Source: an uncultured Eubacteriales bacterium
GTDB lineage: Bacteria > Bacillota > Clostridia > Christensenellales > Aristaeellaceae
NCBI GenBank assembly: GCA_902796115.1
Contig: CADBNX010000436.1
Coordinates: forward strand, 1-6,006
Direction: 5' to 3'
DNA length: 6,006 nucleotides
The translations under genes and the position numbers were made by a program. Under the pieces are notes generated by a model that worked only from the letters and a program-made list of their open reading frames with translations, did no database searches and had not been told where the DNA came from. This document shows positions 1 through 5,124 of this stretch, piece after piece (within the stretch, counting starts at the first letter, position 1; each line of letters opens with the position of its first letter).

Positions 1-440
1 GCCTTGGCCTTCTTGGCCAGCTCGGTCTTGCCCATCGTGGCGCCGTTTTCCGCGTCGACCCGCATCTGCAGGTTCTTCTTCGTGGAATCCGTCAGCACTT
101 CGCCCAGCATTTCGGCAAACTTCGCGGCGTGCTCCGCTTCTTCGAACGCGGCCTTCTCCCAGTACAGGCCGATCTCGGGATAGCCTTCCCGGAACGCGAC
201 ACGGCTCATCGCCAGGTACATGCCAACTTCGCTGCACTCACCGTTGAAATTCTCACGCAGGCCCTGCTTGATTTCTTCCGGTACATCCGCCGCGATGCCG
301 ACCACATGTTCCGCGGCCCAGGTCATTTCTTCCGCCTGCTTCACAAATTTGGAAGCGGGCGCTTTGCATACGGGGCACTGCTCCGGCGGGTTTTCACCCT
401 CAAACACATATCCGCAGATGCCGCAAACCCATTTTGCCAT
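1..440 (-). CDS. Reverse rubrerythrin / NADH peroxidase-type, 3' end cut by window
   Basis: Cytoplasmic non-haem iron peroxidase that reduces hydrogen peroxide, and with partner proteins oxygen, using NADH-derived electrons in anaerobes. Read on the minus strand from ATG 440-438, 146 complete codons are present; roughly 35 to 40 residues appear to be missing beyond base 1. Residues 1-35 are a rubredoxin-type iron site with the pairs CGIC (Cys6, Cys9) and CPVC (Cys22, Cys25). From about residue 40 a ferritin-like diiron four-helix bundle follows, with Glu68 in NGECSEVGMYLAMSR and the ExxH ligand pair Glu101/His104 in FEEAEHAAKFAE. Rubredoxin at the N-terminus is the 'reverse' order, known from clostridial oxygen-induced peroxidases. 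The start is supported by AGGAGGA eight to fourteen bases upstream. It has its own promoter and stands apart from thrC. Family assignment is firm; the exact electron donor is inferred from relatives. Confidence 0.93.
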   Translation of the reverse strand, partial: MAKWVCGICGYVFEGENPPEQCPVCKAPASKFVKQAEEMTWAAEHVVGIAADVPEEIKQGLRENFNGECSEVGMYLAMSRVAFREGYPEIGLYWEKAAFEEAEHAAKFAEMLGEVLTDSTKKNLQMRVDAENGATMGKTELAKKAK

Positions 441-467
441 ATCATTGTCCTCCTGTTTTCTCATTGC

Positions 468-488
468 GCGTTCCTCTTTGCGGAACGC
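468..488 (-). promoter_or_regulatory. 5'-end stem-loop of the rubrerythrin mRNA
   Basis: Perfect 7-bp inverted repeat, GCGTTCC and GGAACGC, around a 7-base loop. It sits directly after the predicted transcription start (about 489), so the message would begin with this hairpin. An overlapping 11-bp palindrome, GAACGCCGTTC at 483-493, covers the start site and could instead be an operator. The pairing is seen directly; either role is inference. Confidence 0.45.
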
Positions 489-495
489 CGTTCTC

Positions 496-525
496 AGTAT
501 ACGCCATCCGGCACATGTTAGGCAA
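496..525 (-). promoter_or_regulatory. Promoter of the rubrerythrin gene
   Basis: On the minus strand, TTGCCT (525-520, four of six matches to TTGACA) and TATACT (501-496, five of six to TATAAT) are separated by 18 bases. The expected start is near 489, giving a leader of about 50 bases before ATG at 440. No clear PerR-type box is visible. Confidence 0.6.
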
Positions 526-547
526 CGCTAATTACATCCGGTTCACC

Positions 548-596
548 AACTCCCTATTGCCTATTCCCTATTGCCTGTTCCCTGTTCCCTTATCCC
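548..596. repeat. Degenerate heptanucleotide tandem repeat across the thrC stop codon
   Basis: Seven consecutive 7-bp units read on the plus strand: AACTCCC, TATTGCC, TATTCCC, TATTGCC, TGTTCCC, TGTTCCC, TTATCCC. On the minus strand the core reads GGGAACA / GGCAATA. The array contains the thrC stop (570-568) and encodes the last residues of the protein, GDKGTGNRQ. It resembles the short tandem heptamer repeats known between cyanobacterial genes. No transposase is near. Confidence 0.75.
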
Positions 597-2070
597 CGGC
601 CTGTCCCATCTCCGCGAGCACTGCCTGCCCCATCTCGTCCTTTCCGCAGACGCGGGTATGGCGCACGGGCGCTTCCCGCAGTTCCCGCATGGGCGCGGGA
701 ATCGGCAGGCCGGTGGCAGCACAAAGCGCTTCCGAAGCCGCGAACGGGTCGTCCGGAACGTCGATTCCCAGGGCCGCGCACACGTCCGGCGCGAACTTAT
801 ACGGGCTCGCGGTCGAAACCAGCAGCACCGGGTTTGCGGTTTTGCCTTCCGCGCGCAGCTTCCGCAGCACCGCGGACGCCACCGCGGTATGCGGATCCAT
901 CACATAACGCTCTTCGCGCCACATCCTCGCGATTTCTTCCGCGGTTTCCCGATCATCGGCGCTCCCGCAGAGGAAATGCGCCCGCAGCTGTTCGTGCTCT
1001 GAGCGATCCAGCCGGAAGACGCCGTCCTTTTTCAGTGCGTCCATCCAGGCGGTATTCTTTTCCAGGCCGCCGATTTCAAACAGCAGCCTCTCCAGATTCG
1101 ATGAGATCAGGATATCCATCGAGGGAGAAATGGTCTTTTTGAATTCCCGTCTGCGGTCGTATACGCCGGTAAGGAAAAACTCGGTCAGCACATCGTTCGC
1201 GTTGCTCGCGCAGATCAGCTTTCCAATCGGCGCGCCCATGCGCTTCGCGTACCAGGCCGCCAGGATATTGCCGAAATTGCCCGTCGGAACGCAGACATCC
1301 AGTTCTTTGCCCCTGCCGACGGCGCCTTCCCGCATCATCTGTGCCGCCGCGGAGAAATAATACGCCGCCTGAGGCGCAAGCCGTCCCAGATTGATGGAAT
1401 TGGCGCTGGAAAGCACCTTTCCCGACGCGGCCATCGCTTCGATGAACTCCGGATCCGTAAACAGCTTTTTGACGCCGCTCTGCGCGTCGTCGAAATTGCC
1501 GCGCACCGCGATCACATGGGTATTCTTTCCCCGTGAGGTGACCATCTGCTTTTCCTGAATCGCGCTGACGCCGCCCAGGGGGTAAAACACCGTCACGCTA
1601 GTGCCTTCCACATCCGCGAACCCTTCCAGCGCGGCCTTCCCCGTATCGCCGGAGGTAGCGGTAAGGATCGCGATATCGCGTTCCTCCCCGGTTTTGCGCG
1701 CGGCAAGCCGCATCAGGTGGGGCAGCATCTGCAGCGCCATGTCCTTGAACGCCATCGTGGGTCCGTGGAAAAGTTCCAGCACCCGCGTATTTCCGAGCTT
1801 TTTGAGGGGAGCGGGCGAATCCCCGTCAAAACGCGCGTACGCTTTTTCCGCAGACTGCCGCAGTTCTTCCTCCGGAAAATCCGGCAGCAGCGCGGCAAGT
1901 ACGTGCGCCGCGCGCTGCGGATAGGGCATATCCGCCAATTTCAGGATCTCGTCCCATGAGAAAGACGGAAGCGCCTCCGGCGCGTACAGCCCGCCGTCGG
2001 GCGCGATGCCGCGCACGATCGCCTGCGCGGATGTTACCCTGTCCTTGCTTCTGGTTGACTGATAAAGCAT
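568..2070 (-). CDS. thrC: Threonine synthase
   Basis: PLP enzyme that converts O-phospho-L-homoserine and water to L-threonine and phosphate, the last step of threonine synthesis, in the cytoplasm. The 500-residue length fits the bacterial/yeast-type thrC family. The N-terminus MLYQSTRSK and GIAPDGGLYAPE (21-32) are typical. Lys109 in HGPTMAFKDMALQ is the expected PLP Schiff-base lysine. TATSGDTGKAAL (138-148) binds the cofactor phosphate, and SANSINLGRL (222-231), PTGNFGNILA (262-271) and SNANDVLTEFF (289-299) are conserved family blocks. I chose ATG 2070-2068 because AGGAG lies nine bases upstream and the family starts there; an in-frame GTG at 2127 would add 19 unlikely residues. The final residues GDKGTGNRQ come from a heptamer repeat and replace the usual end after the VCGKDEM motif. 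No other threonine gene is in the window. Confidence 0.96.
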   Translation of the reverse strand: MLYQSTRSKDRVTSAQAIVRGIAPDGGLYAPEALPSFSWDEILKLADMPYPQRAAHVLAALLPDFPEEELRQSAEKAYARFDGDSPAPLKKLGNTRVLELFHGPTMAFKDMALQMLPHLMRLAARKTGEERDIAILTATSGDTGKAALEGFADVEGTSVTVFYPLGGVSAIQEKQMVTSRGKNTHVIAVRGNFDDAQSGVKKLFTDPEFIEAMAASGKVLSSANSINLGRLAPQAAYYFSAAAQMMREGAVGRGKELDVCVPTGNFGNILAAWYAKRMGAPIGKLICASNANDVLTEFFLTGVYDRRREFKKTISPSMDILISSNLERLLFEIGGLEKNTAWMDALKKDGVFRLDRSEHEQLRAHFLCGSADDRETAEEIARMWREERYVMDPHTAVASAVLRKLRAEGKTANPVLLVSTASPYKFAPDVCAALGIDVPDDPFAASEALCAATGLPIPAPMRELREAPVRHTRVCGKDEMGQAVLAEMGQAGDKGTGNRQ

Positions 2071-2146
2071 GATCCGGTTCTCCTGTACAAAAAAGAAGGA
2101 GACGATCCCCCTCCGGAACGGAATCACACGTTCATCCCGAACGCGC
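2071..2146 (-). promoter_or_regulatory. thrC leader with alternative hairpins over the ribosome site
   Basis: Read as minus-strand RNA, UCUCCU (2102-2097) is the exact complement of AGGAGA (2084-2079), which contains the thrC ribosome site; two GAUC copies (2107-2104 and 2074-2071) can extend this stem. The same UCUCC can pair instead with GGAGG (2114-2110), a 5-bp stem followed by UUCUUUUUU (2097-2089). Upstream, GAACG (2133-2129) can pair with CGUUC at 2143-2139 or at 2120-2116. The complementarity is seen; switching or attenuation is inference. I recognise no known riboswitch or T-box motif. Confidence 0.35.
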
Positions 2147-2181
2147 CTCTCCGCTGCCGGCAGTGCCGTCCCCTCCGGGGT

Positions 2182-2592
2182 TCAGATAAAATACTTCTTC
2201 ATGAATTCCGGCGCGACGGCATCGTCCACCGAGCAGGAAATCACGATATCCACATGATGCGTTTCCGAAATCGCTTCCAGACGCGTAAAGAAGGCTTCCG
2301 TCTGTTCCGGTTCGCACCGTACCAGTTTCAGGAACGCGTCCACCAGGATGAGACTGATATCAAAATTCTGGGAAAGCATGCCGCACAGGAATCCAAGGAA
2401 CATTTCCGGACTGTCGCATCCGTATTCCCTGCCGTTGACAAAGCGCACCTCGTGGCGCAGATCGAACATATAACGGTTGTCATCATCCACAAATACGATA
2501 TCGCCCTTATGCACCTTGACAGCTTCGTTGGCCATGTCGAGGATTCTCTTGGTTTTTCCTGTCCCTTTCTTTCCGTGAATTACCTGAATCAT
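2182..2592 (-). CDS. Small P-loop ATPase-like protein, conserved clostridial family of unknown function
   Basis: A 136-residue soluble protein. A complete Walker A motif, GKKGTGKT (7-14, Lys13), sits at the extreme N-terminus, and a Walker B-like strand ILVD (82-85, Asp85) follows. VFVDDDNRYMFDL (33-45) and FLGFLCGMLSQNFDIS (65-80) match what I recall of a clostridial family often labelled 'twitching motility protein PilT', but the protein lacks the size and domains of a pilus retraction ATPase. There is no signal peptide or membrane segment. ATG 2592-2590 is preferred because AAGGGAG lies nine bases upstream; a TTG at 2601 would add three residues. It has its own TATAAT promoter and lies 111 bases before thrC in the same direction, so the two may be cotranscribed. 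Nucleotide binding is likely; the cellular role is unknown. Confidence 0.85.
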   Translation of the reverse strand: MIQVIHGKKGTGKTKRILDMANEAVKVHKGDIVFVDDDNRYMFDLRHEVRFVNGREYGCDSPEMFLGFLCGMLSQNFDISLILVDAFLKLVRCEPEQTEAFFTRLEAISETHHVDIVISCSVDDAVAPEFMKKYFI

Positions 2593-2628
2593 TGGCTCCA
2601 ACTCCCTTCCTGCTTTCTTGCTGAAACC

Positions 2629-2657
2629 ATTATAACCGATAATCCGGAAAATATCCA
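2629..2657 (-). promoter_or_regulatory. Promoter of the P-loop gene (possibly also thrC)
   Basis: A perfect TATAAT (2634-2629) is preceded, after 17 bases, by TGGATA (2657-2652), four of six matches to TTGACA. The expected start is near 2622, about 30 bases before the ATG. The -10 box overlaps a small inverted repeat, ATTAT-AACCG-ATAAT (2629-2643). It lies directly after the regulator's stop codon. Confidence 0.6.
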
Positions 2658-2671
2658 GTCCTTTTACCGGA
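2643..2671 (-). terminator. Imperfect hairpin at the end of the AraC gene
   Basis: TCCGG-T-AAAA pairs with TTTT-CCGGA (one bulged base, 10-base loop), spanning the stop codon at 2666-2664. No clean run of U follows, and the hairpin overlaps the next promoter, so it is a weak terminator candidate at best. Confidence 0.25.
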
Positions 2672-4868
2672 AACTTGAAGGAGACTGTCCCATGATCCGT
2701 TTGAACGCCCTGCGGAAAGACTTGTCCGAAGCATATCCCACTGCAAGCGCGATATCATCGATGGTTTTGGCATGATCCCGCAGGAGCTCGATTGCCCGAT
2801 CGATCCGGAGTTTTTCAAGATAATCCGGAAAATTCAGTCCGGTCGCCTCCCGCACCAACGCAGACAGCTTCCGGTCACTCAGCCCGAATTTCTGTGCTTC
2901 CCGCGCCATGGTAAGGTCATAATCCGAAAAGCGGTTTTCAAGATCTTCAAGGATTCGCTCCGTCAGTTTTCGTTTTTCCATCTCGCCGCTGCTGCTGTTC
3001 TGCTCGCAGAGTGCTGTCCAGCAGTTTTCCATGATCTGAAAGAATTCCGCCGTTCCGATATCGCTCAGATGCTGCGTGATCTTTTCGTCCAGCGCTCCGC
3101 TGTATCCCGCTGCGAGCAGCGCGTCTATCATATGCGCATAGAGCAGCTGGTATTCAAAGGCAGTGCGCACATGTACTCCGCTGTTGCGGTCACGGATATC
3201 GCGCAGGCATCCGACGAGCGCCTCCCTGCTGCCGCTGCCTGCCAGAGAGCGAAGCATCCTCACGTCGTCATCCGAAAATTCATACACGGGCATCCGTTCC
3301 TCTGCCGGAGCGAAAACCGCGCAGCTTTCACCGATCGGATGATAGGAAGCCATATGCATCGCCGTATGAAAGGCCCGGCTCATGCCTTCCACATTCTGGC
3401 ACCCTCCGCTTGCATAGAACTTCACTTCGCAGTCCAGCGCTGCCGAAATATTGCGTCCAAGTGCCGTCAGTGTCTCTCTGAGCGGCGCTTCATCCGCTGT
3501 CAGCGCCAGAAACAGCAGCCTGTCCGGCGCGTCCATTTTCAGATACACGAGCTTCGAAGCAAATTCCTCCGCCAGTTCCATCAGAACGAGATGCATCCTG
3601 TCGGTAATCATTTTGGGTTTCCCTGCGTTGTCAAACAGCACCATCACCAGCGCCCTGAAACTTTCTCCGTCAAAGCGGATACCGGCTTCATACAGCTGGT
3701 TCCGGATTTCCTCCTCCGGACGGCCCCTCTGATAAACCAGGGAATCGATGGCAGCTTCCCGCAGCGCTTCCTGGCTTTTCAGCAGCTGACTGCGCTGACG
3801 GGCGTTTGCTTCGGAAAGCAGTTTCACCTGATCCTGCACATAGCGGAAAGGATTCAGCGTATGCTGCTCCCCCTGCCGCGGCAGTGTATTGATGGTATTG
3901 ATCATCGGCTTTCTGCTGGCCTTGAGAAGCAGGAGCACCAGAAGTGTGCTTACGGCCAGGAGCGGAATCAGCCCCCGCAGGATACCCCAGGAGACCCGCA
4001 GCGCCTGCTGTGTGAAGAGGTTTTTCGGCGCTGCCAGAATCATCGTCCATCCGTAGGAAGGCAGCGAAACGGAGCAGAAAACCATCTCCTGTCCGTTCAG
4101 CTTCTCCACGGTATAGCCTCCATGGCCAGTTCCCGTTCGGATCCGATCCGGGAAAGGCCGCGTGCTGTTGGTATACAGAAGGCTGTCCTCCCCCGCATAT
4201 ACCGCAATGAATCCGTTTTCATACGCTTCCGTGATCCACTGCTCATCGGCAAGCTTTTTCAGATCCAGAAAAAAAACGATTCTTCCCTGTCTGCCCTGGT
4301 AAGAAATGCGTTTGCTGTAAATCACTTCCCCGCTTCTGCCGGTGTCGTCAGCCGCAAAAAAACGATATGCGCTGCGATCGTTCAGGATCTCCGTCCGCCA
4401 GGCAGAAAGATCATAGCCTTCTATGCGGAACAGCTTCTCGTAATACAGGGATAAATCCAGATAACCGCTCGTTTTTTCAAGAATGGAATCGCTCACAGCA
4501 CTGTAGATATAGCAGCGTTTCACATAATCACTGCTGCCCAGGGTGGGAAAATTGGCAAGAAACGTATAGATCCGGCTAGTCAGCACATTTCGCATGCTTC
4601 CGTCCGTTCTGAGCCAGTTTTCAAACTGTCTCATTCCCATGATCGAATCCGTATAGCGGTCCGCCGAAAGAAGCGTGTCTTCCATCTTATTCAGGCTGTC
4701 CTGCGCAAGCTTCGTCCTTGTCTGCATTTCCTGTTCCGTAACAAAATGAACCGACTGCACGTAGGCTGCCGTACAGGTAGCAGCCGGTATCAGGAGCATG
4801 ACCGCATAAAAAACCAGCAGCATGCGCTGCAGCCCGGAAAATGTTCCCTTTTTTCTTCGTTTCCGCAT
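2664..4868 (-). CDS. Membrane-bound AraC-family regulator with extracellular Cache-like sensor
   Basis: One-component transmembrane transcription factor of 734 residues. A basic N-terminus (RKRRKK) leads into TM1 at about 16-36; an extracellular region of about 255 residues resembles a double Cache ligand sensor (for example EVIYSKRISYQGRQGRIVFF, about 181-200); TM2 is at about 295-316 (LIPLLAVSTLLVLLLL). A juxtamembrane helix rich in Q, E and L (about 345-380) looks like a coiled coil. Residues about 395-525 resemble the degenerate GGDEF-like module of this class. The C-terminal 100 residues are a double helix-turn-helix AraC domain ending in TIDDIALAVGYASDKSFRRAFKRIMGQSP, the second recognition unit. 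There is no receiver domain, so the signal should pass through the membrane rather than by phosphorelay. ATG 4868 is preferred because GGAG lies six bases upstream; ATG 4880 adds four residues but has no ribosome site. Such regulators usually control adjacent uptake or catabolic genes, here probably the divergent oxidoreductase. The ligand is unknown. Confidence 0.93.
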   Translation of the reverse strand: MRKRRKKGTFSGLQRMLLVFYAVMLLIPAATCTAAYVQSVHFVTEQEMQTRTKLAQDSLNKMEDTLLSADRYTDSIMGMRQFENWLRTDGSMRNVLTSRIYTFLANFPTLGSSDYVKRCYIYSAVSDSILEKTSGYLDLSLYYEKLFRIEGYDLSAWRTEILNDRSAYRFFAADDTGRSGEVIYSKRISYQGRQGRIVFFLDLKKLADEQWITEAYENGFIAVYAGEDSLLYTNSTRPFPDRIRTGTGHGGYTVEKLNGQEMVFCSVSLPSYGWTMILAAPKNLFTQQALRVSWGILRGLIPLLAVSTLLVLLLLKASRKPMINTINTLPRQGEQHTLNPFRYVQDQVKLLSEANARQRSQLLKSQEALREAAIDSLVYQRGRPEEEIRNQLYEAGIRFDGESFRALVMVLFDNAGKPKMITDRMHLVLMELAEEFASKLVYLKMDAPDRLLFLALTADEAPLRETLTALGRNISAALDCEVKFYASGGCQNVEGMSRAFHTAMHMASYHPIGESCAVFAPAEERMPVYEFSDDDVRMLRSLAGSGSREALVGCLRDIRDRNSGVHVRTAFEYQLLYAHMIDALLAAGYSGALDEKITQHLSDIGTAEFFQIMENCWTALCEQNSSSGEMEKRKLTERILEDLENRFSDYDLTMAREAQKFGLSDRKLSALVREATGLNFPDYLEKLRIDRAIELLRDHAKTIDDIALAVGYASDKSFRRAFKRIMGQSPSSFR

Positions 4869-4886
4869 TTTCATCTCCATGCATAC

Positions 4887-4904
4887 CGCGGTCTGTTTCC
4901 CGCG
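4887..4904 (-). promoter_or_regulatory. Leader hairpin of the AraC regulator mRNA
   Basis: Inverted repeat CGCGG / CCGCG around an 8-base loop (GAAACAGA in the RNA), about ten bases after the predicted start near 4914. Short but GC-only stem; its role is inferred. Confidence 0.3.
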
Positions 4905-4920
4905 TTCGGATTCGTTTGTT

Positions 4921-4949
4921 ATTATACGTCAAATTCCAATCGTGCACAA
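4921..4949 (-). promoter_or_regulatory. Promoter of the AraC regulator gene
   Basis: A perfect TATAAT (4926-4921) with TTGTGC (4949-4944, only three of six matches) 17 bases upstream. A weak -35 suggests low or activator-assisted expression. The leader would be about 45 bases to ATG 4868. Confidence 0.55.
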
Positions 4950-5000
4950 CACGCAAAACCAAAGTGTATGCCCGCTTACGGAATTGTACCCCTCCAATCT

Positions 5001-5040
5001 GTCAAACAGCTTCAAACTGGGCGAAACCGGCCGAAAATGT
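5001..5040 (+). repeat. Four 10-bp helically phased units upstream of the oxidoreductase promoter
   Basis: Four consecutive decamers, GTCAAACAGC, TTCAAACTGG, GCGAAACCGG and CCGAAAATGT, each carry (C/G)AAA at the same position (AAA at 5004, 5014, 5024 and 5034). The array ends three bases before the -35 box. Ten-base spacing fits the two adjacent major grooves contacted by an AraC monomer, or phased A-tracts that bend DNA. The array is seen; the role is inferred. Confidence 0.5.
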
Positions 5041-5043
5041 ACC

Positions 5044-5079
5044 TTTACAGTTTCCGAAAGTTTTTAATAATATTATATA
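5044..5079 (+). promoter_or_regulatory. Promoter of the FAD oxidoreductase gene
   Basis: TTTACA (5044-5049, five of six matches to TTGACA) precedes a very AT-rich stretch, 5061-5082. Candidate -10 boxes are TAATAT (5068-5073, 18-base spacing) and TATTAT (5071-5076, better match but 21-base spacing). Poor spacing of the best pair would suit an activator-dependent promoter. The start is expected near 5080-5084. Confidence 0.55.
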
Positions 5080-5088
5080 TATGAAAAG

Positions 5089-5104
5089 CCGTGCGCCGGC
5101 ACGG
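5089..5104 (+). promoter_or_regulatory. Hairpin in the oxidoreductase leader
   Basis: Perfect 6-bp inverted repeat CCGTGC / GCACGG with loop GCCG, extendable by one G-U pair. It lies just after the predicted start and seven bases before the ribosome site at 5112. It may stabilise the mRNA or be a protein-binding palindrome; neither is shown. Confidence 0.4.
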
Positions 5105-5124
5105 TCGGAGCGGAGGAGATGTGC

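Noticed and set aside
129..1002. Several plus-strand open frames of about 100 to 157 codons across the rubrerythrin and thrC genes
   Set aside because: All are out-of-frame or antisense to well-supported genes and lack motifs, ribosome sites and independent support.
2089..2114. Strong intrinsic terminator between the P-loop gene and thrC
   Set aside because: A U-rich run is present, but the stem is only five pairs with one G-U, too weak to call as a terminator; kept only as part of the leader-switch hypothesis.
2071..2127. 19-residue N-terminal extension of ThrC from an in-frame GTG
   Set aside because: The extension would pass through the poly-U run and ribosome site; the family begins at MLYQSTR, and AGGAG is correctly spaced for ATG 2070.
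2593..2601. TTG start for the P-loop protein
   Set aside because: The purine-rich ribosome site is only about three bases from the TTG but nine bases from the ATG at 2592, and the family starts close to the Walker A motif.
2772..4454. 560-codon open frame on the plus strand, opposite the AraC regulator gene
   Set aside because: It lies wholly inside a convincing AraC-family gene, has no recognisable domain, and is rich in Q, H, R and S as expected from antisense reading of GC-rich codons. No suitable promoter or ribosome site was seen.
4881..5124. Catabolite-responsive (CcpA) element in the divergent intergenic region
   Set aside because: Segments such as GCGAAACCGG loosely recall the motif, but none matches the cre consensus on both halves.
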